64,000 bases of DNA from Marinifilum_A sediminis (GTDB lineage Bacteria; Bacteroidota; Bacteroidia; Bacteroidales; Marinifilaceae), in NCBI GenBank assembly GCA_947496465.1, contig CANMCX010000010.1:62001-126000 (forward strand). Direction: 5' to 3'. Of the stretch, positions 52,245 through 61,870 are shown in pieces. Position numbers and translations under genes: made by a program. Within the stretch, counting starts at the first letter, position 1. The number at the start of each line of letters is the position of its first letter. Under the pieces are notes generated by a model. That model made no database searches. It was not told the origin of the DNA and saw only the letters and a program-made list of their open reading frames with translations.

Positions 52245-55200
52245 CTATTCTATGATTTTATCTAATATTTCACTTGCTGATTTTATATTGGTTACATTTT
52301 CGAAGCTTAAGCTTAAACGATTTTTAGCTTCTTTCATTTTACAAGGAATTTTTTGAGATTGCAGGAACTGCAACACCTTACTAAATTGTGGCGATTGATA
52401 GAATGGAGATTCCTGATCGGAGATAAAGTATAAGACAAGTTTCTTACTTTTTAGAATCATCTTCTCGATACCTAAATCTAGAGCCAACCAACGCAATTGT
52501 ACTACATTTAATAATTCAATACTTGCAGCAGGTAACACTCCGAATCGATCTTTCAATTGAAGTTCAAACTTCTCAATTTCTTCTTTGCTTTGAATGTTAT
52601 CTAATTCGCGGTACAAGCGAACTCGTTCCGAGATGCTTTCCACATATTCTTCAGGAAATAGAATTTCTAGATCGGTATCTATTTGGCAATCGTTAATAAA
52701 ACGAATGAGTTCTTTTTCTTCCTCTTTCTTTTCATCAGCAAACACATCCTTAAATTCATTCTCTTTCAATTCAAGCATGGCTTCGTTCAAGATTCGCTGA
52801 TAGGTTTCATATCCTATATCAGTAATAAAACCCGATTGTTCACCACCTAAAAGATTACCTGCTCCTCGAATATCCAAATCTTGCATGGCAATGTTAAAAC
52901 CACTACCCAGTTCCGAGAAATTTTCGATTGCTTGTAATCTTTGTCGAGCTTCTTGTGTCATGGACTCCATAGGAGGAGTCAATAGGTAACAGAATGCTTT
53001 TTTATTTGATCGCCCAACACGCCCACGCAACTGGTGCAATTCACTTAATCCAAAGTTTTGTCCGTTGTTAATAATAATGGTATTGGCATTTGGAATATCG
53101 AGTCCCGATTCAATAATAGTTGTAGCAATTAATACATCGTAATCTCCTCGAATAAATTCCAGCATGATTTTCTCCAACTTTGGTCCGTCCATTTGTCCAT
53201 GTGCCACAACAGTAGAAACTCCAGGAACAGTTCTGTGAATCATATCCTGTACTTCCTTAATATTCTGAACTCGATTGTGAATAAAGAAAACCTGTCCGTT
53301 TCGCTCCACTTCGTAAGTAATTGCTTCGCGAATAATATCTTCGTTAAAGTTATGAACTTCGGTTGCAATAGGATAACGGTTTGGTGGCGGCGTATTGATA
53401 ATTGACAAATCGCGAGCTCCCATTAAGGAGAATTGCAAAGTTCTTGGAATTGGTGTGGCAGTAAGTGTTAAAGTATCAACATTAACTTTTAGTTGTTTTA
53501 GTTTTTCCTTAACCGATACACCAAACTTCTGCTCTTCATCAACAATCAGCAATCCCAGATCTTTAAAGTCAATGTCTTTCCCAATAATTCGATGCGTTCC
53601 TATTAATATATCGATCTGACCAGCTTTAATATCTTTCAAAATCTCCCTTTGATCTTTTGCTTTTCGCATGCGACTGATATAATCCACTCGACAAGGGAAA
53701 TTTTTCAGTCGATCGCTAAAGGTTTTGAAATGCTGAAAAGCCAAAATTGTGGTAGGAACCAATATGGCAACTTGCTTATTATCGGCAACAGCTTTGAAAG
53801 CAGCTCGAATGGCAATTTCGGTTTTTCCAAAACCAACATCGCCACAAACCAGGCGGTCCATTGGGAATTGCGATTCCATTCCCTCTTTGGTCGCTTTGGT
53901 CGCTTTCACCTGATCAGGCGTATCCTCGTAAATAAAAGATGCCTCTAGTTCTTGTTGCATGTAGGAATCAGGACTGAATTGAAAACCACGCTCGGCTTTA
54001 CGCTTGGCATAAAGTGCAATCAAGTCTTTGGCAATATCTTTAACCTTGCTCTTGGTTTTGTCTTTTAGTTTTTGCCATGCACCAGTTCCCAACTTGTAAA
54101 TTTTAGGAGCCGATCCGTCTTTTCCTTTGTATTTTGATATTTTGTGTAAGGAGTGCAAACTCACAAACAATATGTCGTTGTCTTTATAAACCAATCGAAT
54201 TGCTTCCTGATCTTTTCCATTCACATCAATTTTCTGCAAGCCTCCAAAACGACCAATTCCATGATCGGAATGCACAATGTAATCACCAGGATGAAGGCGA
54301 TTGATCTCTTTTAAGGTGACCGCCTCTTTTGCTTTATGAACGCTTGCCGTTTTTAACTTGAATTTGTGATATCTGTCAAAAATCTGGTGATCGGTAAAAC
54401 AAGCCAACCTTAAATCCCGATCCGAGAATCCTTCGTGCAGGGTTTGATTTACATCCTGAAATTCAACTTCAATGCCTTTGTCGTCGAAAATATTGTGGAT
54501 ACGTTCTATCTGTTTTGGATTATCCGATAAGATATAATTGGTTTCGGCTTTTGAATTGTTGCTAAGCAGATGCTCTCCAAGCAGATCAAAATTTTTATTG
54601 AATGATGGCTGTGGCGTTTGGTTGAATTGAATCTCGTTTGAAGTTGGGAAAAAGAATTTTTGTCCGAATTCTATGCAAGAATAAACATTAAGCTGATCGA
54701 TAAATTCAACTCCTTGTATCAGGTAATCTTTGGTGGAGACAGCATCATCGCCTAATTGCAAATGCGGCAATTTTTCAATGGTGTTTTCATAGATAGCCTG
54801 AATTCGATCACTTATAAATTGTATGTTCTTGCACCAGAATATGGAATTCTTTGGTGTGAAATCTAAAAAAGAGATGCGAGAATTTTTTAGTAGGTTATCC
54901 TGAATGTTTGGAATAATATCAACCTGATCCAGCTTTTTTATGGACAATTGGTTCTCTACATCAAACATACGGATGGAATCGATCTCCTCTCCAAAAAAAT
55001 CAATACGAAATGGATGTTCATCTGAAAAGGAGAAGATATCAATAATGCTACCACGAATAGAGAATTGACCGGGTTCTACTACAAAATCGGCACGCTCAAA
55101 TTCGTAATCCACCAAAACCTCTTCAACAAATTCGGGTGATAACTTTTCACCAACCTTAATTTTTAGGGTATTCTCGCTTAATTGTTCCTGACTAATAACC

Positions 55201-55592
55201 TTCTCAACAATTGCCTCGGGGAAAGTGACAATAAAACCAGCTTGTTTATCTGAGTTCAGGCGATTTAAAGTTTCGGCACGAAGAATGATATTGGAATTGT
55301 CGGTTTTTTCGTATTGCACCGATCGCTTGTACGATGATGGAAAAAACAAAACGGAACTCTCATCAATAAGATTACATAAATCATTGTAAAAGTAAGCTGC
55401 TTCCTCTTTATCGTTTAAAATAAAAAGGTGTGGCTTTTTTTGTTCGCTTATGGCAGATACCAGCAATGAAAGTGAAGAACCAATCAACCCTTTCAAATGA
55501 AGATGAAAATTTGATGTTTCTTTTAAATGATTGTCAATGCTGTATCGAGCCGGATGCTCAGAGAATATTTGCGTAAGTTCTTTCAGTTCCAA
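52245..55592 (-). CDS. mfd: transcription-repair coupling factor Mfd
   Basis: A 1115-residue SF2 translocase that removes stalled RNA polymerase from DNA lesions and recruits UvrA. Domain order is a UvrB-like N-terminal region, a CarD-like RNA-polymerase-interaction domain (LHPGDYIVHSDHGIGRFGGLQKI), then the helicase motor with Walker A GDVGFGKTEIAIRAAFKA, DEEQKFGV box and TATPIPRTLQFSLMGARDLS, and the TRCF C-terminal domain. The start is TTG 55592: the only ATG choices are internal, a stop lies two codons upstream, and AAGGGG sits eight bases before the TTG. Promoter at 55619-55648. Confidence 0.97.
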   Translation of the reverse strand: MELKELTQIFSEHPARYSIDNHLKETSNFHLHLKGLIGSSLSLLVSAISEQKKPHLFILNDKEEAAYFYNDLCNLIDESSVLFFPSSYKRSVQYEKTDNSNIILRAETLNRLNSDKQAGFIVTFPEAIVEKVISQEQLSENTLKIKVGEKLSPEFVEEVLVDYEFERADFVVEPGQFSIRGSIIDIFSFSDEHPFRIDFFGEEIDSIRMFDVENQLSIKKLDQVDIIPNIQDNLLKNSRISFLDFTPKNSIFWCKNIQFISDRIQAIYENTIEKLPHLQLGDDAVSTKDYLIQGVEFIDQLNVYSCIEFGQKFFFPTSNEIQFNQTPQPSFNKNFDLLGEHLLSNNSKAETNYILSDNPKQIERIHNIFDDKGIEVEFQDVNQTLHEGFSDRDLRLACFTDHQIFDRYHKFKLKTASVHKAKEAVTLKEINRLHPGDYIVHSDHGIGRFGGLQKIDVNGKDQEAIRLVYKDNDILFVSLHSLHKISKYKGKDGSAPKIYKLGTGAWQKLKDKTKSKVKDIAKDLIALYAKRKAERGFQFSPDSYMQQELEASFIYEDTPDQVKATKATKEGMESQFPMDRLVCGDVGFGKTEIAIRAAFKAVADNKQVAILVPTTILAFQHFKTFSDRLKNFPCRVDYISRMRKAKDQREILKDIKAGQIDILIGTHRIIGKDIDFKDLGLLIVDEEQKFGVSVKEKLKQLKVNVDTLTLTATPIPRTLQFSLMGARDLSIINTPPPNRYPIATEVHNFNEDIIREAITYEVERNGQVFFIHNRVQNIKEVQDMIHRTVPGVSTVVAHGQMDGPKLEKIMLEFIRGDYDVLIATTIIESGLDIPNANTIIINNGQNFGLSELHQLRGRVGRSNKKAFCYLLTPPMESMTQEARQRLQAIENFSELGSGFNIAMQDLDIRGAGNLLGGEQSGFITDIGYETYQRILNEAMLELKENEFKDVFADEKKEEEKELIRFINDCQIDTDLEILFPEEYVESISERVRLYRELDNIQSKEEIEKFELQLKDRFGVLPAASIELLNVVQLRWLALDLGIEKMILKSKKLVLYFISDQESPFYQSPQFSKVLQFLQSQKIPCKMKEAKNRLSLSFENVTNIKSASEILDKIIE

Positions 55593-55618
55593 TTTTTACC
55601 CCTTATTAAGTTGAATGG

Positions 55619-55648
55619 CAAATTTAGGGAAAAGATTCAAATTTCAAG
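55619..55648 (-). promoter_or_regulatory. Bacteroidetes-type promoter of mfd
   Basis: On the minus strand CTTG (55648-55645), 18 bases, then TAAATTTG (55626-55619), a perfect TAnnTTTG. The -33 element lies inside a low-complexity intergenic repeat of the CAAGCTTCAAG type. Confidence 0.6.
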
Positions 55649-55755
55649 CTCCAAATTCCAAGTAACAAGCTTCAAGTCATAAGTTCCTGGCATGAAGTAG
55701 AATTATAGCTTTCTCCCTTTTAGGGTAGATCCCGACAGGGAGAGGGGTGTATTGC
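55640..55755 (+). repeat. intergenic low-complexity and dyad repeat upstream of mfd
   Basis: The stretch contains CAAGCTCC/CAAGCTTCAAG-like repeated words and then a TCTCCC...GGGAGA dyad at about 55715-55743 with an inner CCCTTTTAGGG dyad. It resembles the CTCCC-type structured repeats found between genes of many Bacteroidetes, by memory only. No reading frame crosses it. Confidence 0.45.
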
Positions 55756-55851
55756 AATTGAATGGTTCTTACCCTTTAATCTGTTGATTGTTTTCTTATA
55801 AGGGAAACATGCTTTTTTAAAAGAATTTGATATTTGTGAACTTGGAGCTTT

Positions 55852-56424
55852 TCAAAACCCATACCCAACCGGTCCATGCCCCGGCACACTTACATACCCT
55901 CGTGTATTTCCCTGGTCGTAATTGCCGGCACTAAATCGGGTAGACCAGAAATTATCGCCACCACTTCCTTGACCCATATATTGGTTTTGCTGAGCTGCAT
56001 AGTAAAGGTTCACTGTAGGTATAGGATTTCCTTCGTAGCCAGCATTGCCCAAATGATCGAACCAATATCTTCCGGGCTGAATGTAATAGCCCAGTACATA
56101 GCTCCAAACCAGCCATTCATTTTGAGGTAACTCACGACCATTAACCACTACATTAGTGTTCCCTTTGGATACATCTTGTTTGATTTCTCCAAAATCGTGA
56201 CCATGAAACATGAAGCCAAAGGAGGCATAACCAACAACGCCATACAAACCACTTTTTGTATCGTACCAATAATTGCCTGACTCTGGTTTTACACCATAAA
56301 TATCCTCAAGCTCGTTCATTTGCGATTCGCTCAATTCAATATCATTGATATTTACTTTCTGATTTTGTCCTAAAAGTGGTGCCGAAAGAAATAAGCACAG
56401 CAATATAGATAGTATTGTTTTCAT
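55852..56424 (-). CDS. secreted hypothetical protein, 190 aa
   Basis: Not recognised. The protein has a signal peptide (MKTILSILLCLFLSAPLLGQ) and a mature part rich in Gly, Tyr and Asn. It ends with a stretch of aromatic/glycine motifs (GRYWFDHLGNAGYEGNPIPTVNLYY, SRFSAGNYDQGNTRGYV, VPGHGPVGYGF). An ESQMNELEDIYGVKPESGNYWYD segment suggests a short helical start to the mature protein. Start ATG 56424 begins the signal peptide; the longer frame from 56541 is rejected. It probably lies in the periplasm or at the surface. The 368 bp upstream (56425-56792) show no other feature. Confidence 0.75.
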   Translation of the reverse strand: MKTILSILLCLFLSAPLLGQNQKVNINDIELSESQMNELEDIYGVKPESGNYWYDTKSGLYGVVGYASFGFMFHGHDFGEIKQDVSKGNTNVVVNGRELPQNEWLVWSYVLGYYIQPGRYWFDHLGNAGYEGNPIPTVNLYYAAQQNQYMGQGSGGDNFWSTRFSAGNYDQGNTRGYVSVPGHGPVGYGF

Positions 56425-56792
56425 GAGTTCAGCTTTTAAATTTTGGTAATGATATGTTTTAAAAATCACCTTAGGTAGAGAAGAAAGAGGAGTTGAGTGT
56501 GTTGGATTCTTAAAATTACAACAAAGATTATCCAGTGTCAATATTTTTGGTTTGTTAATGGTCTATTTTGCTGATTTTGTGTATTGTTAGTGAAAATAAT
56601 ATTGCTTATTACTTGTTTGTGAATAATTAACTTGTTAAATTTAATCTACGATCATAATAAAAAGTAGGTCGGGGATGTGTTGGAGTAATGATGTTTATAG
56701 AATTTGAAGGGTTGAGAGGAATTTATGATCTATAGTAGTAGACTTATTTACTTGTTATCATAGAGAACTTTTATTCATTTAAATTAAAAATC

Positions 56793-57467
56793 ATGGCAAA
56801 ATTATTAAACGACAAAATGTCGTCGCAAACACACATTAGTAATAGCAACCGCCACATTCGTTTGAGCAATCAAACGCAGGGAGCAGAATCATTGTCTACT
56901 GCAATTGCTCCTAAGGTAAATCTCCTGAAAGAGAAAAATGCTGCAACGCTGGCACAAAAAGAGAATAAAGATGCAGCTTACGACAATCTGGTTTTTAAGG
57001 ATGCAGTATTGGATGATGTAATCCGTAATATTTCCGATTCGGCAAAGCAGTTCGATAGAATGAATCCGGGACGACCTATTTATACTCAGTTGTTCCCCGA
57101 TGGGAAATACTCTACCATAGTACGTGCATCTTTTACAAAGGAATTGGGCATGAGCATGCAGCTGAAAGAGCGCTTAACAGCATTGGGCGATACGCACCAA
57201 TTGTATGCAAACGTAGCTCCACTTACAGCAGCAGCAAACGATGTGCAGGCTGCCTTACAAAAATTGGAAGAAGAGGAAAATAAGGTGAAAGTTGCTGTAG
57301 CCAACGAAGAATTGGCACAAGCCGAATTGCGCAAGCAGTACGAATACAACTATTTGGATGCTGCTAAAATGTTTGGCAAGAAATTCGCTGATCGACTGTT
57401 CCCAAAAACCGCTAGTAAAGCAAAAGTTGAGGATGCCGTTAGCGAAACAGAAGAGCTAACAGAATAA
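56793..57467 (+). CDS. hypothetical helical protein, 224 aa
   Basis: Function unknown. The soluble protein has 224 residues, with a low-complexity N-terminus (SSQTHISNSNRHIRLSNQTQG), a small conserved-looking core (DRMNPGRPIYTQLFPDGKYSTIVRAS) and a long helical, coiled-coil-like C-terminal region (AALQKLEEEENKVKVAVANE, then LAQAELRKQYEYNYLDAAKMFGKKFADRLFP). It has no signal peptide or membrane span. A 42-bp repeat array begins 21 bp after its TAA stop and stays open in the same frame to 57770, so read-through would add about 100 residues of 14-aa repeats. It has the same arrangement as the 158-aa gene with the 21-bp array. Confidence 0.75.
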   Translation: MAKLLNDKMSSQTHISNSNRHIRLSNQTQGAESLSTAIAPKVNLLKEKNAATLAQKENKDAAYDNLVFKDAVLDDVIRNISDSAKQFDRMNPGRPIYTQLFPDGKYSTIVRASFTKELGMSMQLKERLTALGDTHQLYANVAPLTAAANDVQAALQKLEEEENKVKVAVANEELAQAELRKQYEYNYLDAAKMFGKKFADRLFPKTASKAKVEDAVSETEELTE

Positions 57468-57487
57468 TATTTCAGGAAAATATGCTC

Positions 57488-57781
57488 TGCAAGCATGCAA
57501 AGTACATTTTCTTCTAATAAAATAAGGAGTGCAGGCTTGCAAACTGCACTCTATCCCAGTCGGACATGCTTTTCATGCATGAAAAGTAAACTCTACCAAA
57601 ATCGAATGAGGCTTGCACGCGTGCAAGGCATATTTTTTTTCGATAGCACATGCTTTGCAGGCTTGCAAACTACACTCCACCATAATAAAATGGGGTTTGC
57701 AGGCTTGCAAAGGTGCTTCGATGGAAATGGGGAGGGCTTTGTTGGCTTGGGGAGGGGGTTTTTTGAATAACAAAGTGGCCT
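57488..57781 (+). repeat. 42-bp tandem repeat array, 7 units, palindromic core
   Basis: Seven units keep an exact 42-bp register: cores begin at 57488, 57530, 57572, 57614, 57656, 57698 and 57740. The core is TGCAGGCTTGCA or a dyad variant (TGCAAGCATGCA; TTCATGCATGAA; TGCACGCGTGCA), so the dyad is kept even where its bases change. In the frame of the preceding gene the units read as 14-residue repeats, e.g. AGLQTALYPSRTCF, AGLQTTLHHNKMGF, AGLQRCFDGNGEGF. The final unit is degenerate and G-rich. Other frames, on both strands, are also open here, as expected for a repeat of 3n bases. Confidence 0.88.
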
Positions 57782-57825
57782 GGTGGATGGGTGAAAACAT
57801 ATTTTGTATTAACAAATTTATTGTA

Positions 57826-59043
57826 ATGATGAGATTTTACTTCTTGATTTTCATTGCCTTGCCTTTTGTGTTAAAAGGTGAGACCAATAAACGAACAATT
57901 AAAATTAGTGTATTGGATTTTAATAGTGCGCAACCAATATCTTACGCACATGTTGTAATACAAAACAAGAATTTAGGAACAATTACAAATAAGGAAGGAA
58001 AAGTTGATTTTAAGATTGATAGCATTCACCGTAACGATACTATAGTGATTTCATCAATTGGTTATCAAGATAAGATTTTGCCTATACGCAGTATGAATTC
58101 TAATAATAGAAATCAAATTAAACTATCACAACAAACTTATTCATTAGAAGGAATAGATGTCAATCTTAATGTTAGCAGGAAAATAGTTTTAGATGCGATA
58201 AGGAATATCAGTCGAAATTTACCCGCACAGGAATATTATTATAATGGGTATTTTATGACTGCATTTGTGGAAAATGACGGTTTTAAAAGGTTGTTGGAAG
58301 CTTCTATTGGAGTTACTGATAATGGAATTGATAAAAGAAATGGAGTAAAGGCGAAAGTGAATTAATTGAGAAAATCACTAGATTTTCGAAACTACAAGTG
58401 GGATGAAGGCAATAGCTATTTGGCAGATTGTTTATTTAAGGATCCGATTAGAGCAAGGGATGGTGTTTTAGATTCAACTTATATTGATTTATGGAAATTC
58501 AAATTGGATGATATATATAAGATAAATGATGAACAGATATTTAATATTTCCTTTAGTTTAAAAGAAAAGGGAGTATTAAGTTATGATGGCAATATTTCCA
58601 TAAGGCAATCAGATCATGCCATATTAAAAATGAGATTTAGAAATAATTTTAGTCTTAAGAAAGTAAAGGTAAATGATTCGGTTGACTTTGTTCACCTTTC
58701 AACAATTATAGTAGTGGTTTACAAGGATTTTGGAGATAAACTCATTAAAAGTCATCAATCTTTGATACAGAAATGGATAATTAATGATAAGCAAATGGAT
58801 CAAGCTCAGGAATTAACACTTCTCGAGGATTTTATTACCTATGACCAGGGATATGGCAAGAACAGTAGAAATGGTAAAAGACTAAAGAAGAATATGGATA
58901 TTTACAGATTGAAAATTCCTTATGACAAAGATTTCTGGAGAGATTTTAATACGCCTGTTGATACTGAATCTTTAAAGTTGGCAAAAGATGAATTGCACTC
59001 GAAAATGAATTTAGAGAATCAATTTGAAATTAATAGATGGTAA
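57826..59043 (+). pseudogene. carboxypeptidase-regulatory-like surface protein, broken by one in-frame stop
   Basis: Two reading frames in the same phase, 57826-58365 and 58366-59043, are separated only by TAA at 58363-58365. The N-terminal part has a signal peptide (MMRFYFLIFIALPFVLKG) and a carboxypeptidase-D regulatory-like domain (VLDFNSAQPISYAHVVIQNKNLGTITNKEGKVDF). The body after the stop continues the same fold (SLDFRNYKW, KGVLSYDGNISIRQSDHAILKM). The sequence around the stop is AKVN-stop-LRKSLDF; a C-to-T change of a CAA (Gln) codon would explain it. Without the stop, the protein has 406 residues. Recent inactivation, a sequencing error or stop read-through are all possible. An upstream in-frame extension runs through the 42-bp array and is ignored. 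Confidence 0.75.
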
Positions 59044-59132
59044 TTGGTATTCGAAAATATTAACGAATATGAATAATATGAGATATCAATTTTTTTTATT
59101 GTGAATCTCACAAGGGATTACAATAGAAAAAA

Positions 59133-59170
59133 ACAAAGCCACTTCCCAAATGAGAAGTGGCTTTTGTTTT
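59133..59170 (+). terminator. bidirectional terminator between the broken gene and fbp
   Basis: AAAGCCACTTC (59135-59145) and GAAGTGGCTTT (59154-59164) form an 11-bp stem over 8 bases, with A-rich and T-rich flanks. It serves both convergent units. Confidence 0.88.
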
Positions 59171-59206
59171 AGTAGTGTGTTAAATTCTTTTTCTGAAAAT
59201 CTTGTT

Positions 59207-60229
59207 TCAGATGTTGTTGAAGAAGTGCAAGAATTCTTCTGTTTTCTTCACCATGTTGGTAGAACCTGTGTAGAAAGGAACTCGTTGGTGAAGCGAATCT
59301 GGTTTAATTTCCATAATTCTTCCATTGCCATCGGTAGCTAAGCCACCAGCTTGTTCAGCAATAAAAGCAACAGGATTGCATTCGTAAATCAAACGCAATT
59401 TACCGTCGGAGTTTTTGTTGGTTTGCGGATAAATAAAAATTCCACCTTTCAACAAGTTGCGATGAAAATCGGCAACCAAAGAACCAATGTAACGCGAAGT
59501 GTAAGGGCGTTTGCTCTTGGCATCTTTTTCCTGGCAATACTTAATGTACTTTTTAACACCGCTAGGGAAATTGATGTAATTTCCTTCGTTAATGGAATAA
59601 ATGGTTCCGTTTTTTGGTGTTTTAATGTTCGGATGCGACAAACAAAATTCTCCGATTGAAGGATCAAGAGTAAATCCGTTTACGCCATTACCAGTAGTGT
59701 ACACCAACATGGTTGATGATCCGTAAATAACATAGCCGGCGGCAACTTGTTTGGTTCCTTCTTGCAGGAAATCTTCCATGGTTGCCAATTCTCCTCTTTT
59801 CGATACACGCTCAAAAATTGAAAAAATGGTTCCTATCGAAACATTTACATCAATATTTGAAGAACCGTCCAGCGGATCCATACAGAAAATATATTTTCCA
59901 TTTTTACTCAATTCATCATCAAAAATAATGATGTCTTCGTTTTCCTCAGAAGCAACGGCAGCACATTCGCCACTTGCTTTTAAGGCATCAATAAAGTGTG
60001 TGTCGGCAAAAACATCAAGCTTTTGCTGATCTTCCCCCTGTACATTCTGATCTCCATGTTCACCTAAAATATCTACTAATCCGGCTTTATTTACCGCACG
60101 GTTTACAATTTTAGACGCAATCCCCACATGATGCAACAAACGAGAAAGCTCTCCCTTGGCACCCGCATGGTCTGATTGACGTTGGATAATGAACTGATTG
60201 AGGGTTTGAACATTGTTGTGTTCAGTCAT
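59207..60229 (-). CDS. fbp: fructose-1,6-bisphosphatase, class I
   Basis: A 340-residue gluconeogenic phosphatase. The metal/phosphate motif is CMDPLDGSSNIDVNVSIGTIF, followed by GSSTMLVYTTGNGVNGFTLDPSIGEF, the SRYIGSLVADFHRNLLKGGIFIYP region and KLRLIYECNPVAFIAEQAGG. All are typical of class I FBPase of normal length. It is monocistronic, with a probable promoter at 60267-60296 and a shared terminator at its end. Confidence 0.97.
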   Translation of the reverse strand: MTEHNNVQTLNQFIIQRQSDHAGAKGELSRLLHHVGIASKIVNRAVNKAGLVDILGEHGDQNVQGEDQQKLDVFADTHFIDALKASGECAAVASEENEDIIIFDDELSKNGKYIFCMDPLDGSSNIDVNVSIGTIFSIFERVSKRGELATMEDFLQEGTKQVAAGYVIYGSSTMLVYTTGNGVNGFTLDPSIGEFCLSHPNIKTPKNGTIYSINEGNYINFPSGVKKYIKYCQEKDAKSKRPYTSRYIGSLVADFHRNLLKGGIFIYPQTNKNSDGKLRLIYECNPVAFIAEQAGGLATDGNGRIMEIKPDSLHQRVPFYTGSTNMVKKTEEFLHFFNNI

Positions 60230-60266
60230 TTTAAATAGGCTTTTGGTTTACATTCATTTGGTGCCC

Positions 60267-60296
60267 TAAAGTTATGCTTTTTTATTTAATGCCAAA
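60267..60296 (-). promoter_or_regulatory. probable promoter of fbp
   Basis: On the minus strand TTTG (60296-60293), 18 bases, then TAACTTTA (60274-60267), one base from TAnnTTTG. Transcription would begin about 30 bases before the ATG. The remaining part of the 316-bp gap up to 60545 shows no clear element for the divergent aspartate kinase gene. Confidence 0.5.
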
Positions 60297-60545
60297 CCCT
60301 TATTTCAAACGTTTACGAAAAGCAATTTGTCATGTATTTTTTTGATATATTATAGATAAATCGGGGCTTTCAATAATATGCCTTTACATTTGACTTTAAT
60401 TGTTGATTTAAGTTAATATCTTAAAAAATGTGAAATAGCGCAATTGTTGAAAACTAATTTCGTTAAACACGAGTATTATTTATTACCTTCAATCTTTGTT
60501 AAGAAAAGGTGAAAACCAAAAACAATAAAACTAAACAAGAACCCA

Positions 60546-61802
60546 ATGAACATTTTTAAATTTGGTGGGGCTTCGGTAAACAGTGCCGAGGGTGTCAGGA
60601 ATTTTGTGAAAATTGTACAGTTATATAAGGAGGAAACCATTATTGTTCTTTCAGCAATGGGCAAAACCACAAATGCACTCGAGGAAATTACCAACGATTT
60701 TTTTGCAAAAAAGAAGGATTACGAGGCAAAGTTCAGGGCAGTAAAATCGTATCATTACGATATTGTAAATGATTTATTTCCCATTAAGGACAATGCAATA
60801 TATGAAAAGTTAGAAAAATTATTTCATCAGCTTTATGCTTATTTGGAGAAGGAGCCAAGTTTAGATTATGATTTTGATTACGATCAGATTGTGTCTTTTG
60901 GAGAAATGTTGTCGACCACTATTGTATCCGAATTTTTACGTGCCAGCGGATCTCCAAACAAATGGATTGACATACGTACTTGCTTAAAAACTGATGATAC
61001 CTACAGAGAGGGTAAAGTGGATTGGGAATTGTCGCAAAAACTGGTGCCACAAACCTTTAGTTTTAACAACACATTTGTGTATGTTACTCAGGGATTTTTG
61101 GGAGGTACAACTACCAATTTAACCACAACTTTAGGTCGTGAAGGATCCGATTATACTGCGGCTATTCTGTCTTATCTTTTAGATGTTGACAAGCTTTCAA
61201 TTTGGAAAGATGTTCCGGGAATTATGAATGCGGATCCTAAATGGTTAGATGATGCAGAAAAATTGGAACGGATATCCTATCAGGAGGCAATAGAGTTGGC
61301 TTTTTACGGTGCAAAAGTGATTCACCCAAAAACCATACAACCTATTAAGCGAAAGAAGATTCCTTTGCAGGTACGATCTTTCATAGATTACAGCGAAACC
61401 GGAACTTTAATTAGCACAGCTTCGAAGAAATTGGAGACCCAATTGCCTGTATACATTCGCAAGGACAATCAGGTGTTGATCTCGATTCGGCCAACAGATT
61501 TTTCATTCATTTTAGAAGAAAATTTAAGTCAGTTGTTTTCACTTTTTGCAAAGCATAGGGTAAAGGTGAATCTAACTCAGAATTCAGCCATTAGTTTTTC
61601 TGTTTGTGTTGATAACGAAGAGAAAAGATTAAATAGCTTGCTTGGTGATATTGGAGATCTTTATGAGGTGAAATACAACGATGGAGTTGAATTGATTACC
61701 ATTCGTCATCACAACGATGAAGCGGTTGAAAGAATGACAAAAGGAAGAGATATTCTATTGGAACAAAGAAGTAGAGATACTGCACAATTTGTGATCGTTT
61801 AA
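60546..61802 (+). CDS. aspartate kinase, monofunctional
   Basis: A 418-residue aspartokinase opening the aspartate family of amino acids (Lys, Met, Thr). It begins MNIFKFGGASVNSAEGVRNF (KFGGAS/T motif), with LSAMGKTTNAL, TTTLGREGSDYTAAIL (substrate/ATP site) and WKDVPGIMNADP. The C-terminal ACT-like part (VLISIRPTDFSFILEENLSQLF; HRVKVNLTQNSAISFSVCVDN) probably binds an inhibitory amino acid. The C-terminus ends without a homoserine dehydrogenase domain. It is followed by methionine-synthesis genes 1.1 kb downstream, but a promoter lies in between. Confidence 0.93.
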   Translation: MNIFKFGGASVNSAEGVRNFVKIVQLYKEETIIVLSAMGKTTNALEEITNDFFAKKKDYEAKFRAVKSYHYDIVNDLFPIKDNAIYEKLEKLFHQLYAYLEKEPSLDYDFDYDQIVSFGEMLSTTIVSEFLRASGSPNKWIDIRTCLKTDDTYREGKVDWELSQKLVPQTFSFNNTFVYVTQGFLGGTTTNLTTTLGREGSDYTAAILSYLLDVDKLSIWKDVPGIMNADPKWLDDAEKLERISYQEAIELAFYGAKVIHPKTIQPIKRKKIPLQVRSFIDYSETGTLISTASKKLETQLPVYIRKDNQVLISIRPTDFSFILEENLSQLFSLFAKHRVKVNLTQNSAISFSVCVDNEEKRLNSLLGDIGDLYEVKYNDGVELITIRHHNDEAVERMTKGRDILLEQRSRDTAQFVIV

Positions 61803-61870
61803 AAAGTTATATTATTGTCTGGTAGAATTCTTGTATATGGCTCATATTTTCAGACTATACTTCTTTTTAA

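Noticed and set aside
57495..57770. Separate 91-aa plus-strand gene in the 42-bp array
   Set aside because: The same frame continues directly from the 224-aa gene and has no start signal of its own; treated as part of the repeat.
57573..57815. Minus-strand 80-aa protein with LQACK repeats
   Set aside because: It is the antisense reading of the 42-bp array. Any repeat of 3n bases keeps several frames open, and there is no ribosome-binding sequence, promoter or recognised homologue.
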